A stretch of DNA of 64,000 nt from Paratractidigestivibacter sp003150175 (GTDB lineage Bacteria > Actinomycetota > Coriobacteriia > Coriobacteriales > Atopobiaceae), in assembly GCF_964283195.1 (NCBI RefSeq), contig NZ_CAXYLH010000002.1. One strand, 5' to 3'. Below, piece after piece: positions 46,399 to 55,402 of the stretch. A model generated the notes under the pieces. That model searched no databases and was not told where the DNA came from. It saw only the letters and a program-made list of their open reading frames with translations. The translations under genes and the position numbers were made by a program. Numbering within the stretch: position 1 is the stretch's first letter; every line of letters starts with the position of its first letter.

Positions 46399-46428
46399 TT
46401 GACAATTATGGTCGGCTGGTCATAGGAT
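46399..46428 (+). promoter_or_regulatory. Strong promoter for rny
   Basis: A perfect TTGACA (46399-46404) and TAGGAT (46423-46428) are 18 bp apart. The resulting leader is about 180 nt and contains a GCCGGC-GTG-GCCGGC hairpin, but no known riboswitch was recognised. Confidence 0.75.
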
Positions 46429-46617
46429 AGGAGAGCCGTTAAAGGGCATTCTTCTGCCGGCGTGGCCGGCTGACCATATTCTGTATCTACGGTTTGCTTC
46501 TACAGGGACATAGCGCAGACGAGGGACGACGATTGCACCTCTGATGGCGGAGCTTCGGGATTCGTGCCCGGGCTTCTTTATTTCGTTGAATAGATTTTTG
46601 CTATCTGAGGAGCACGT

Positions 46618-48168
46618 ATGGAAATCGTCATTGGCATTATTTGCCTTGTGGTGGGCGCCGCGGTCGCGTATGCGGTCCTTGCCGGTCAGTCCAATTCCAA
46701 GGTCAAGACCGCCCAGGCCCAGGTCGAGAACGCCCAGGCCGAGGCCGACCGCATCCGCACCGAGGCCTCCCGTCAGGCCGAGAACGCAAAGAAGGAGGCC
46801 GTCCTCGAGGCCAAGGAGCAGGTCCTGGCCATCAAGCAGGCCTCCGAGGCGGAGGAGAAGAAGCGCAAGGGCGAGCTCCAGAACATGGAGAGTCGCATCA
46901 TGCAGCGCGAGGAGTCCCTTGATCGCCGCAACGACGTCCTCGACCGTCGCGACCACCAGCTCTCCAGCCTCCAGGGCCAGCTCGACAAGCGCAAGGTCGA
47001 CCTCGACGCCCTCGAGGCCAAGCGCATCTCCGAGCTCGAGCGCATCGCCGGCCTCTCCAGCGACGAAGCCCACACCGAGCTCCTCGACCGCGTACGCGCC
47101 GAGTCCGTCCGCGAGGAGGCCCAGATTCTGCGCGAGAGCGAGCAGAACGTCCGCGCCCAGGCCGACAAGACCGCCCGCGAGATCATCTCGACCGCCATTC
47201 AGCGCTGCGCCGCCGACCAGGCCGGCGAGATCACGGTGACCTCCGTCCACATCCCCTCCGACGACCTCAAGGGCCGCATCATCGGCCGCGAGGGGCGCAA
47301 CATCCGCACGTTCGAGCAGGTCTCGGGCGTCTCGCTCGTCATCGACGACACCCCCGAGACCGTGACGCTGTCGAGCTTCGACCCCGTTCGCCGCGAGACC
47401 GCCCGCGTCGCGCTCGAGAACCTCATCGCCGACGGCCGCATCCACCCCGCCCGCATCGAGGAGCTCTACAAGAAGGCCGAGGCCCTCGTCAACGAGCGCG
47501 TCCGCGAGGCCGGCGAGCAGGCCGCTTTCGACGCCGGCATCCACGACCTGCACCCCGAGCTCGTGAAGACCCTGGGCGCGCTGCGCTACCGCACCTCCTT
47601 CGGCCAGAACGTCCTCACGCACTCCATCCAGGTCTCCGCGCTCTGCGGCATCATGGCCTCCGAGCTCGGCCTCGACGAGGCCCCGGCCAAGCGCGCCGGC
47701 CTTCTGCACGACCTCGGCAAGGCGATCGACCACGAGGTCGAGGGCCCGCACGCCGTCATCGGCGCCGACCTCGCCCGTCGCTACGGCGAGCGCCCGGAGA
47801 TCGTCCACGCCATCGAGGCGCACCATGCCGACGTCGACCCCGACACCGTGCTCGACGTCCTCGTGCAGGCCGCCGACGCCATCTCCGCAGCCCGCCCCGG
47901 CGCCCGCCGCGAGTCGGCCGAGAACTACATCAAGCGCCTCGAGAAGCTCGAGGAGATCTCCAACGCCCACGAGGGCGTCGAGCGCACCTACGCCATGCAG
48001 GCGGGCCGCGAGCTCCACGTCATGGTCGAGCCCGAGAAGATCTCCGACGCCCAGGCGACCGTCCTCGCGCACGACATCGCCAAGCAGATCGAGGACGAGA
48101 TGGAGTATCCCGGCCAGGTCCGCGTCGTCGTTATCCGCGAGTCCCGCGCCATCGGCGTCGCCAAGTAA
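46618..48168 (+). CDS. rny: Ribonuclease Y
   Basis: This 516-residue membrane-anchored endoribonuclease starts mRNA decay. It has one N-terminal membrane helix (residues 4-25), a long coiled coil (about 25-190), a KH domain (GRIIGREGRNIRTFEQVSGV) and an HD domain with H364-D365 in LLHDLGKAID. RNase Y in the same 15-kb stretch as PNPase and RNase J suggests a B. subtilis-like RNA decay set. A GHKL ATPase gene follows after 6 bp. Confidence 0.96.
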   Translation: MEIVIGIICLVVGAAVAYAVLAGQSNSKVKTAQAQVENAQAEADRIRTEASRQAENAKKEAVLEAKEQVLAIKQASEAEEKKRKGELQNMESRIMQREESLDRRNDVLDRRDHQLSSLQGQLDKRKVDLDALEAKRISELERIAGLSSDEAHTELLDRVRAESVREEAQILRESEQNVRAQADKTAREIISTAIQRCAADQAGEITVTSVHIPSDDLKGRIIGREGRNIRTFEQVSGVSLVIDDTPETVTLSSFDPVRRETARVALENLIADGRIHPARIEELYKKAEALVNERVREAGEQAAFDAGIHDLHPELVKTLGALRYRTSFGQNVLTHSIQVSALCGIMASELGLDEAPAKRAGLLHDLGKAIDHEVEGPHAVIGADLARRYGERPEIVHAIEAHHADVDPDTVLDVLVQAADAISAARPGARRESAENYIKRLEKLEEISNAHEGVERTYAMQAGRELHVMVEPEKISDAQATVLAHDIAKQIEDEMEYPGQVRVVVIRESRAIGVAK

Positions 48169-48174
48169 CCAAAC

Positions 48175-49257
48175 ATGACCGGAAGCGACAACGGCCTCGT
48201 AGGCTTCGTTGCCTCCATGGGAGGCGAGCGTAATCTTCGTGTCGAGGAGAACCTCGGCGAGGGTTACGTTCGCCTTCGCGTCGCCGAGGCCGAGAGGCGC
48301 CAGGCCAAGCACGACATCCGCTGCGTCGAGGATATCGTCATCGAGATGCTCCGCAACTCGCGCGACGCAGGGGCCAAGCACATCTACGTCGCGACCGCCC
48401 GAGAGGGCGATGTCCGAACCCTCGTCATCCTCGACGACGGCTCCGGAATCCCCGAGGATATGCAGTCGCGCGTTTTCGAGGCGCGCGTGACCTCCAAGCT
48501 CGAGAGCGTTCACATGGACCGCTGGGGCGTCCACGGCAGAGGCATGGCTCTTTATTCCGTGAAGGAGAACGCGAGCTCCGCCGAGGTGGTTTCCAGCGGC
48601 GTCGGCAAGGGCTCCTCCATCCGCGTGGTCACGGACGCAACGGTCCTCGCCGAGCGCGCCGACCAGTCCACGTGGCCCATCACCTCCGTCGACGAGAACG
48701 GCCTGCTCATCTGCGAGCGAGGCCCCCACAACATCATCAGGACCTGTTGCGAGTTCGCCATCGAGGAGAGGTCTTCTTGCGAGGTCTACATCGGCTCCCC
48801 GGCCGAGATCGCGGCGACAGCCCGTGCCAAGGCCGCAAAGACGGTCGAGGCCTCCGACCTCATGTTCCTTGACGACATCTCCGAGCTCCCCGTACTCGAG
48901 CGCCTGAGGGTCGCGGCCGACGCTGGCGAGCTTCAGCGCGTGAGCGCTTCCCTCGGGCTCGACATGAGCGAGCGCACCGCGCACCGCATCGTCGCCGGCC
49001 AGGTCAAGCCGCAGCGCAGCGTCGTCGCGAGGCTCACGCACCGGGCCGGCCCGAAGGTCCCCCATGAGGTCGACCTCACCCGCGACCACCGCGGCCTCAA
49101 GATCTCCAAGGAGGACTGTGCGGATTTCTCGAGGGCGATGGAGCGCGGGTTCTCCGAGCTCGCCCAGAAGTACTACCTCTCGCTCAACGAGGCTCCGAAG
49201 GTGCGCGTCGGTAAGGGGAAGATCACGGTCACGTTCGAGCTCGAGCAGGGCGATTAG
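48175..49257 (+). CDS. GHKL ATPase of unknown role
   Basis: This 360-residue soluble protein has a GHKL ATP-binding fold in its first 140 residues: N-box IEMLRNSRDAGAKHI, G1 DDGSGIPEDM and G2 RWGVHGRGMALYSV. The order resembles MutL/Hsp90-type ATPases more than histidine kinases: no HisKA or phospho-His segment is present. Residues about 235-290 look like a helix-turn-helix (SASLGLDMSERTAHRIVAGQ), and a further 60 residues have no family that I recognise. It starts 6 bp after rny and precedes spoVS, so it may act with RNase Y or in a regulatory switch. The function is unknown. Confidence 0.75.
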   Translation: MTGSDNGLVGFVASMGGERNLRVEENLGEGYVRLRVAEAERRQAKHDIRCVEDIVIEMLRNSRDAGAKHIYVATAREGDVRTLVILDDGSGIPEDMQSRVFEARVTSKLESVHMDRWGVHGRGMALYSVKENASSAEVVSSGVGKGSSIRVVTDATVLAERADQSTWPITSVDENGLLICERGPHNIIRTCCEFAIEERSSCEVYIGSPAEIAATARAKAAKTVEASDLMFLDDISELPVLERLRVAADAGELQRVSASLGLDMSERTAHRIVAGQVKPQRSVVARLTHRAGPKVPHEVDLTRDHRGLKISKEDCADFSRAMERGFSELAQKYYLSLNEAPKVRVGKGKITVTFELEQGD

Positions 49258-49367
49258 GGCTTTCTTTGGCTTTTGCTTCCCAAACACCCGTTTTATAAGT
49301 AGAATATCCGCAGATAAACGCAGCTTGTACGCTATATTTCGATCTAAACGCACCAGGAGCGCACCAA

Positions 49368-49682
49368 ATGGACTACCTGAAGGTCTCCAGCAAGTCATCC
49401 CCCGCATCTGTCGCGGGCGCCATAGCCGGCCTCGTCAAGGACGGCGAGCCCGTGAACATCCAGTGCGTGGGCGCGGGAGCGGTCAACCAGGCCATCAAGG
49501 CCGTCGCCATCGCGCGAGGCTTCCTCATCCCCACGGGGCTGGACATCTCCTGCGCCCCCACTTTCTCGGACATCTCCATCGGAGGAGAGAGCCGCACCGC
49601 CATTCGCCTCGCCGTTTACGTTCACCGTATCCAGGCCCCCGGCATGGCAGGCGGAGCCGAGCCCATGAACGTCGCTTCCTAG
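49368..49682 (+). CDS. spoVS: Stage V sporulation protein S (SpoVS)
   Basis: This 104-residue SpoVS family protein (PF04232) is an Alba-like nucleic-acid-binding fold. The segments LKVSSKSSPASVAGAIAGLV and NIQCVGAGAVNQAIKAVAIA are close to B. subtilis SpoVS. It is a regulator of sporulation in bacilli, yet no sporulation gene is seen here. CCAGGAGCG precedes the ATG. It lies between a GHKL ATPase and miaB. Confidence 0.93.
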   Translation: MDYLKVSSKSSPASVAGAIAGLVKDGEPVNIQCVGAGAVNQAIKAVAIARGFLIPTGLDISCAPTFSDISIGGESRTAIRLAVYVHRIQAPGMAGGAEPMNVAS

Positions 49683-49692
49683 GATTGGTTGC

Positions 49693-51051
49693 ATGAATTC
49701 TCTGGTAGGAAAAACCTATTACGTAAAAACCTTCGGATGCCAGATGAACCTCCACGACGCCGAGCGCGTCGAGGGGCTCCTGGAGCAGAACGGCTGCATC
49801 TGGGTCGAGGACCCGGAGCAGGCCGATATCGTCGTCTTCATGACGTGCTGCGTGCGCGAGAACGCCGACCAGCGCCTCTATGGTCAGGCGTCCGCCATGG
49901 TGAGCGCGCCGAAGCCTCCCTGCGGAAAACGCGTGGTCGCCATCGGCGGCTGCATCGCGCAGCGCGACGGCGAGAAGATCCGCGCCCATATCCCCGCCGC
50001 CGACGTCGTCTTCGGCACGAGCGCGCTCGCCAGCCTGCCGGCGCTTCTGGAGGAGGCCTTCTCCGACGACGGAAAGAAGGTCGAGGTCGACACCGAGGAG
50101 GAGGGTCGCGGGTTCTCCTGCGACCTCCCGAGCCGCCGTGCCCAGAAATTCCACGCCTGGGTGCCGATCATGACCGGCTGCAACAACTTCTGCACCTACT
50201 GCATCGTCCCGTATGTCCGCGGCCGCGAGAAGAGCCGCACCATGGAGGCGGTCGTCGGCGAGTGCGAGAAGCTCGTGGCGGACGGCGTGCGCGAGATCAC
50301 GCTCCTCGGCCAGAACGTCAACTCCTACGGCCGCAACATCTACGGCGAGCCGAGGTTCGCGCAGCTGCTGCGCGAGGTGGGCAAGACCGGCATCGAGCGG
50401 GTCCGCTTCACCTCCTCGAACCCGCACGACCTCACCGACGAGACCATCGCCGCGATGGCCGAGAACCCCTGCGTGATGCCGCACCTGCACCTCGCGGTCC
50501 AGAGCGGCTCCTCTCGCGTCCTCAAGGCGATGAACCGCAAGTACACGCGCGAGCAGTACCTCGACCTCGTCGGGCGCCTGCGCGCCGCTATGCCCGGGCT
50601 CGCTCTCTCGACCGACATCATCGTAGGCTTCCCCGGCGAGACCGAGGAGGACTTCGAGCAGACCCTCTCGCTGGTCCGCGAGGCCGCCTTCTCGAGCGCC
50701 TACACCTTCATCTACTCCCCGCGCCCTGGCACCCCCGCCGCGAAGATCCCGGACGACACGCCGCACGACGTCATCCAGCACCGCTTCGAAAGGCTCGCCG
50801 ACCTCGTGGCCGAGCAGGCCCATGAGGCGAACCAGGAGGAGCTCGGCCGCGATGTCTCGGTGCTCGTTGAGGGTACGTCCAAGCGCGACGACTCGATCAT
50901 GGTCGGCCACAGCGAGAAGATGCGCACCGTCCACTTCCCGCTGCCCGAGGGCCTGGCCGCGCAGGATGTCATCGGAAAGATCTGCGACGTCCACGTCGAA
51001 GAGGCGCGCACCTGGTACCTCCGCGGCCAGATCGACGGCGATCCGCGATGA
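49693..51051 (+). CDS. miaB: tRNA-2-methylthio-N6-dimethylallyladenosine synthase
   Basis: This 452-residue radical-SAM methylthiotransferase modifies A37 of tRNAs reading UNN codons. It has an N-terminal MTTase domain (VKTFGCQMNLHDAERV), the SAM triad C163, C167, C170 in CNNFCTYCIVPYVRG and a C-terminal TRAM domain. It starts 10 bp after spoVS and overlaps miaA by four bases (ATGA). MiaA makes the i6A substrate for MiaB, so the pair forms one pathway. Confidence 0.97.
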   Translation: MNSLVGKTYYVKTFGCQMNLHDAERVEGLLEQNGCIWVEDPEQADIVVFMTCCVRENADQRLYGQASAMVSAPKPPCGKRVVAIGGCIAQRDGEKIRAHIPAADVVFGTSALASLPALLEEAFSDDGKKVEVDTEEEGRGFSCDLPSRRAQKFHAWVPIMTGCNNFCTYCIVPYVRGREKSRTMEAVVGECEKLVADGVREITLLGQNVNSYGRNIYGEPRFAQLLREVGKTGIERVRFTSSNPHDLTDETIAAMAENPCVMPHLHLAVQSGSSRVLKAMNRKYTREQYLDLVGRLRAAMPGLALSTDIIVGFPGETEEDFEQTLSLVREAAFSSAYTFIYSPRPGTPAAKIPDDTPHDVIQHRFERLADLVAEQAHEANQEELGRDVSVLVEGTSKRDDSIMVGHSEKMRTVHFPLPEGLAAQDVIGKICDVHVEEARTWYLRGQIDGDPR

Positions 51052-52001
51052 GCCTGCCGGGTCCCGTCGTCGCCATCGTCGGGCCGACGGCCTCAGGCAA
51101 AAGCTCGCTCGCGGACCATGTGGCCGTGGCGCTCGGCGGCGAGGTGGTCTCCGTCGACTCGATGCAGGTCTACCGTGGCATGGACATCGGCACCGCGAAG
51201 ACGCCGCTTGACCAGCGCCTCGTTCCGCTGCACATGGTGGATGTCTGCGATCCTGGCGTTGATTTCTCCGTTCAGGTTTTCCAGGCGGAATGCCGCGTGT
51301 GCATCGACGGTTTGCTTCGACGCGGCACTCCGCCCATCCTCTGCGGAGGGACCGGGCTCTATCTCGACAGCGTGATCGACGAGATGCGGTTCCCCTCCGG
51401 CGAGAAGGGCGACGACAACCGCGCCCGGTACGAGAAGCTCCTCGCCGACGAAGGTCCCGACGCCCTCTACAGCCTCCTGCGGGAGCGCGATCCCAAAAGC
51501 GCGGAGATCATCCACCCGAACAACTCGAGGCGCGTCGTGCGCGCTCTCGAGCTTCTGGACGAGGGCAAAAGCTACGCCGAGCACCACGAGGGGCTTCTTT
51601 GCCGAAAACCGCACTATGACGCGCGCATCTGGGCCGTGGCTATGGACCGGGACCGCCTTTATCGCAGGATCGAGCAACGCGTGGACCTCATGGTCACGTC
51701 AGGGCTTCTTGATGAGGTGAAGACGCTCCGCGAGCAGGGCCTCACGAAGAACTCCACCGCCGGACAGGCGATCGGCTACAAGGAGATCCTCGATTACCTG
51801 GACGGCGAGGTCTCCCTGGATGGAGCGGTCAAGCTCATCAAGGTGCGGACCCGCCATTACGCAAAGCGACAGCTCTCGTGGCTGCGCAGGGACGGTCGCG
51901 CCCAGTGGCTGGACATGGACCAGATCGACGCCGACGAGGCCGTGAAGGCCATTGTCGACGATTATCGGGCGGCGACGCATCGCGCCGCCGAGGAAGAGTA
52001 G
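51048..52001 (+). CDS. miaA: tRNA dimethylallyltransferase
   Basis: This 317-residue enzyme transfers a dimethylallyl group to A37. The P-loop GPTASGKSS is at residues 12-20, followed by SVDSMQVYRGMDIGTAK and the DDNRARYEKL region. Downstream, HPNNSRRVVRALE and GQAIGYKEILDYL are family marks. It overlaps miaB by four bases and precedes hflX by one, a standard order in many bacteria. Confidence 0.97.
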   Translation: MSLPGPVVAIVGPTASGKSSLADHVAVALGGEVVSVDSMQVYRGMDIGTAKTPLDQRLVPLHMVDVCDPGVDFSVQVFQAECRVCIDGLLRRGTPPILCGGTGLYLDSVIDEMRFPSGEKGDDNRARYEKLLADEGPDALYSLLRERDPKSAEIIHPNNSRRVVRALELLDEGKSYAEHHEGLLCRKPHYDARIWAVAMDRDRLYRRIEQRVDLMVTSGLLDEVKTLREQGLTKNSTAGQAIGYKEILDYLDGEVSLDGAVKLIKVRTRHYAKRQLSWLRRDGRAQWLDMDQIDADEAVKAIVDDYRAATHRAAEEE

Positions 52002-52002
52002 C

Positions 52003-53319
52003 ATGGGTCGCTTCAAGCCGTTCTACACCGCGCCAGTCGCGGAAAAAGCAATCCTCGTCGGAGTGGACCGGGGAATCGGCAACTGGAGCTGCGACGATTC
52101 GCTCGCCGAGCTCGCGCGTCTCGCCCAGACCGATGGGGCCGAGGTCGTCCTCACCATGAAGCAGCGCCTCGACGCCCCGGTGCCAAAAACCTTCATCGGC
52201 AAGGGCAAGGTCGAGGAGCTCGTCAGCTACGTCCATAACCTCGACGCCGACGTCGTCATCTTCGACGACGAGCTCACGCCGTCGCAGCAATCGAACTTAG
52301 AGAAAGCGGTGGGGGAGCCCGTCAAGATCCTCGATCGCACGGCGCTTATCCTCGATATCTTCGGGCAGCACGCAAAGACGCGCGAGGGGCGCCTCCAGGT
52401 GCAGCTCGCGCAGCTCCAGTACGTGCTCCCGAGGCTGAGGGGCATGTGGAGCCACCTCGTGGGCGAGCAGACCCGCGGCGGCATCGGAAGCCGATTCGGC
52501 CAGGGCGAAAGCCAGCTCGAGGTGGACCGCCGCCTGATCCGCGACAGGATCTCGACGCTTCGCCGGGAGCTCGCGGAGCTCGAGAAGCGCAGGGGAGTGC
52601 AGAGCAAGGCGCGCTGGGACTCCGGCGTGTACCGCGTCGCGCTCGTGGGGTACACGAACGCAGGCAAGTCGTCGCTGCTCAACAAGCTCACCAGAGCAGG
52701 CGTTTACGCGAAAGACGAGCTCTTTGCCACGCTCGACCCAACGACGCGCTCCATGACCCTCGAGGAAGGACGCAAGCTCACCCTCACAGACACCGTCGGC
52801 TTCATCCAGAAGCTCCCCACGACGCTCGTGGAGTCGTTCAAGTCGACCTTGGCCGAGGTCCGCGCAGCAGACCTGATCCTGCTTGTGGCCGACGCCTCCG
52901 ACGTCCGCTGGAAAGACGAGATGGCGGCCGTGAACTCGATCCTCAAGGACATCGAGGCGGACGGAATCCGCCGCGTCTTGGTCCTGAACAAGGTGGACCT
53001 TCTCGAGCCCGACCAGAAAAAGGCCCTCCAAGTCGAGAACCCCGATGCCGTACTCGTCTCCGCGAAGGAGGGCATCGGCATCGATGGGCTGCTGTACCGC
53101 ATTGGGCGCGAGGCGGCCGCCGGCGACGAGACGATTACGGCGCTCATCCCGTACAGCAAGGGGCTCCTGCTCAAGATGTGCCACGAGCGCTGTCAGGTCA
53201 TCCGCGAGAGATACGTCGACGGCGGCCTCTTGGCCACGCTGAAGGCATCGGAACGCATGCGGGCCACCCTGGAGCCGTATAAAGTCGATGACGGCTTAGA
53301 GAGCGACTCCGCTCAGTAA
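52003..53319 (+). CDS. hflX: Ribosome-associated GTPase HflX
   Basis: This 438-residue HflX splits stalled or heat-damaged 70S ribosomes. The N-terminal domain has the family KTFIGKGKVEEL. A glycine-rich linker follows (GEQTRGGIGSRFGQGE). The G domain has G1 GYTNAGKSSL from residue 216, G3 DTVGFIQKLP and G4 NKVD. The ATG at 52003 is one base after miaA. Its last 24 bp overlap the 3' end of the convergent DUF1624 gene. Confidence 0.95.
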   Translation: MGRFKPFYTAPVAEKAILVGVDRGIGNWSCDDSLAELARLAQTDGAEVVLTMKQRLDAPVPKTFIGKGKVEELVSYVHNLDADVVIFDDELTPSQQSNLEKAVGEPVKILDRTALILDIFGQHAKTREGRLQVQLAQLQYVLPRLRGMWSHLVGEQTRGGIGSRFGQGESQLEVDRRLIRDRISTLRRELAELEKRRGVQSKARWDSGVYRVALVGYTNAGKSSLLNKLTRAGVYAKDELFATLDPTTRSMTLEEGRKLTLTDTVGFIQKLPTTLVESFKSTLAEVRAADLILLVADASDVRWKDEMAAVNSILKDIEADGIRRVLVLNKVDLLEPDQKKALQVENPDAVLVSAKEGIGIDGLLYRIGREAAAGDETITALIPYSKGLLLKMCHERCQVIRERYVDGGLLATLKASERMRATLEPYKVDDGLESDSAQ

Positions 53320-54066
53320 GAGCAGCAGCGGCTGGTGCAGCACGTACACGAGAAGCGCATGCCTGCCAATGAACTCCAACGGCTTGCACCTGAACCTCAT
53401 GAGTGGCCCCGGCAATCCACGGGCCTTGATGACGGGCCCTACGGCGGCGCCGGCAAGATACATGAGCGTGTAGGGGAGCAGGGGATAGTAGTCCCCCGAG
53501 GAGAACCTCGGCCCCGGAAAGCCCAGCCAAGAGAACCATTCGGTCGAGTACCACGATCCGGGGAGCGCGAGCTTAAAGCTTCCGATCTGCACGATACCGC
53601 GCGGCACGCCGAGGGCGCAGACGAACAAAACAATGAGCATGAGCGCCGCCATGATGCCCCGAGGCGCGATCCTCGCATGCTGCAGTAGCGCATAGACCAG
53701 GGTGGATGCCGCCATGCAGAAAATGATCCCGAACGATATCGGAATGTCCACAGCGGCGATCGTGGTCACGGCCCAGATCAGCAGGGCGACGAGACCGTAC
53801 TTCACCGACCTCCGCAGGTTGTTGCGCGAATACGAGCACATGAGCCCGGCCAAAAAGAGGAACGACCAGGATATGCTCGCCCTCCACACGTTCTCAAAGG
53901 GCGGCCTGAACCAACCCAGGTCAACGCCGGCGAGCTCCACGAGGTCGTAGCAATAATGGAACCCCGCCATCGAGATAACGCAAAGCCCCCGGATAGCATC
54001 GTACAAGTGAATCCTTGTGCTTGCCTTCCCGGGAGCTTCGCTCGTCGTGTGGATTTGCTCAGGCAT
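53296..54066 (-). CDS. DUF1624 / heparan-alpha-glucosaminide N-acetyltransferase-like membrane protein
   Basis: This 256-residue polytopic membrane protein has about seven hydrophobic segments and begins with IHLYDAIRGLCVISMAGFHYCYDL, the family N-terminus (PF07786) with an invariant-looking His. The C-terminal FIGRHALLVYVLHQP is also typical. Members are acyltransferases or of unknown function. It is convergent with hflX (24-bp overlap) and its ATG lies 2 bp from the lexA stop, so it is co-transcribed with lexA and may be SOS-induced. Why lexA would need this gene is unclear. Confidence 0.8.
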   Translation of the reverse strand: MPEQIHTTSEAPGKASTRIHLYDAIRGLCVISMAGFHYCYDLVELAGVDLGWFRPPFENVWRASISWSFLFLAGLMCSYSRNNLRRSVKYGLVALLIWAVTTIAAVDIPISFGIIFCMAASTLVYALLQHARIAPRGIMAALMLIVLFVCALGVPRGIVQIGSFKLALPGSWYSTEWFSWLGFPGPRFSSGDYYPLLPYTLMYLAGAAVGPVIKARGLPGPLMRFRCKPLEFIGRHALLVYVLHQPLLLLLSGVAL

Positions 54067-54068
54067 GC

Positions 54069-54719
54069 TTAGCAGACCGAGCGGATAAGCGCCGTGACCT
54101 TGCCGATGATAGTGGGGTTATCGGCGTAGATGGGCTCCATCGTGTCGTTCTCGGGCTGAAGCCTGATCCGGTCCTTCTCGCGATAGAAAGTCTTCACGGT
54201 GGCGGAGTCGTCGATGAGGGCGACGATGATCTCGCCGTTGCGGGCATCGGACTGCTGCTTGACCACGATGTAGTCGCCATCGAAGATACCGGCGTTGATC
54301 ATCGACTCGCCGCGGACGCGGAGTATGAAGGAGCTCGAGTCGCCGACGATACTCGTGGGCAGCGTAAGAGACTCCTCGACGTTCTGCTCGGCAAGGATGG
54401 GGGTACCGGCGGCGACCCTGCCGACGACGGGCAGCGAGATACAGTTGTTGTTCGCATCCTGCTTGATCTCAGCGAGCTTCTGAGGCTCTTGCTCGCCGTC
54501 CTCGGGAAGTACCTCGATGGTCCTCGGCTTCTTTGGGTCGCGCTTGATGAGGCCGGCGCTCTCCAGCGCCTTAAGGTGCATGTGGACCGTGGAGGGGGAG
54601 GCCAAGCCGACGGCGGCGCCGATCTCGCGAACCGAGGGCGGGTAGCTGTGCTCCTTGGAGTAAGCGCAGATGTACTCGTAGATAGCCCGTTGACGCTTGC
54701 CGATCTTGCCCTTAGCCAT
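54069..54719 (-). CDS. lexA: LexA repressor
   Basis: This 216-residue SOS repressor has an N-terminal winged helix (residues 1-65) and a C-terminal S24 protease domain. The self-cleavage site is A104-G105 in VAAGTPI, with catalytic S139 in RGESM and K176 in ATVKTF. The ATG at 54719 follows a near-perfect AAAGGAGG. Boxes for LexA lie within its own promoter and that of the divergent LysM gene. It shares a transcript with the DUF1624 gene. Confidence 0.97.
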   Translation of the reverse strand: MAKGKIGKRQRAIYEYICAYSKEHSYPPSVREIGAAVGLASPSTVHMHLKALESAGLIKRDPKKPRTIEVLPEDGEQEPQKLAEIKQDANNNCISLPVVGRVAAGTPILAEQNVEESLTLPTSIVGDSSSFILRVRGESMINAGIFDGDYIVVKQQSDARNGEIIVALIDDSATVKTFYREKDRIRLQPENDTMEPIYADNPTIIGKVTALIRSVC

Positions 54720-54744
54720 GGGTGCCTCCTTTGTCCGTGAGCCA

Positions 54745-54773
54745 ATGCTACCGCAAACAAATGTTTTCTGCAA
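54745..54773 (-). promoter_or_regulatory. lexA promoter with LexA-like box
   Basis: Read on the minus strand, TTGCAG and TAGCAT are 17 bp apart (plus-strand 54768-54773 and 54745-54750). The spacer holds AAAC-AAAT-GTTT (54755-54766), a variant of the SOS box. A second near-match, AAAC-GGGC-GTTC, overlaps the -35 (54772-54783). Confidence 0.7.
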
Positions 54774-54792
54774 ACGGGCGTTCGATTATTCT

Positions 54793-54850
54793 TGACGAGA
54801 ACACGTGTGCGTTCTACGATACATACAGATGTACGCACGAACATTTGTCC
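54793..54850 (+). promoter_or_regulatory. Promoter and LexA-like boxes for the LysM SOS gene
   Basis: TTGACG (54793-54798) and TACGAT (54815-54820) are 16 bp apart, with GAAC-ACGT-GTGC (54799-54810) between them. GAAC-ATTT-GTCC lies downstream at 54839-54850. Both differ from the perfect recA box by one or two bases. Confidence 0.65.
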
Positions 54851-54921
54851 ACTGTAATTCTTGTCCCGTCCCCTCCGTATAAAGGAAAGCGTAAAAACTC
54901 GGACGGAAAGGCAGCCACACG

Positions 54922-55368
54922 ATGGAATCGACGATTAAGCAGAACCTCGCAGGTTTCGGTTTCGACGGGACGAGCGCCCTGAAGGCCGAGGCGGCCCCAC
55001 GGCTTTACCTGATCGAGGGCGGGCGCGGCAAATCGGCGGAACCAATTGCAGACGCTGCCGCAAAGAACATCCCGTTCCCGGTGCTTTGCGCAATCCTTTG
55101 CGTCGCGGGAGTCGTGTTCCTGGCTTGTGCCGTGTACGCGATGGATGTCGTCCGCGCCTCAACGGTCGCGAACATTCTGCAGGACGCGCCAACCGAGCAG
55201 GTCCTCGTCGCCTCTGGGGACACTATCTGGGGCATCGCCAGCGAGCATTGCCCCGAAGGCGCCTCGACGTCGGACGTCGTCGACTGGATCCGCAGCCGCA
55301 ATTCTCTCCAGGAATCGAATCTGGAAATTGGCCAGCGCCTCACCGTCCCGGAGCCCGCATCTGTGTGA
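54922..55368 (+). CDS. LysM protein divergent from lexA (YneA/ChiZ-like SOS gene)
   Basis: This 148-residue protein has a cytoplasmic N-terminus of about 50 residues, one membrane helix (about 52-74) and an external LysM domain (about 93-145, VASGDTIWGIASEHCPEG). That layout and its place divergent from lexA and upstream of nrdR match mycobacterial Rv2719c/ChiZ and B. subtilis YneA, which slow cell division during SOS. LexA-like boxes precede it. It lacks a recognisable hydrolase domain. The role as an SOS division inhibitor is inferred from context. Confidence 0.75.
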   Translation: MESTIKQNLAGFGFDGTSALKAEAAPRLYLIEGGRGKSAEPIADAAAKNIPFPVLCAILCVAGVVFLACAVYAMDVVRASTVANILQDAPTEQVLVASGDTIWGIASEHCPEGASTSDVVDWIRSRNSLQESNLEIGQRLTVPEPASV

Positions 55369-55402
55369 TACGGTTAGGGCAGCCTATGCAAGGAGGACAA
55401 AC

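Noticed and set aside
46429..46617. Riboswitch in the 180-nt rny leader
   Set aside because: Only a simple GCCGGC hairpin is seen; no known aptamer core was recognised.
46420..49407. 995-codon open frame on the minus strand across rny and the GHKL gene
   Set aside because: It is antisense to two well-supported genes, has a low-complexity Asp/Gly/Leu/Val composition and arises from high GC at third codon positions.
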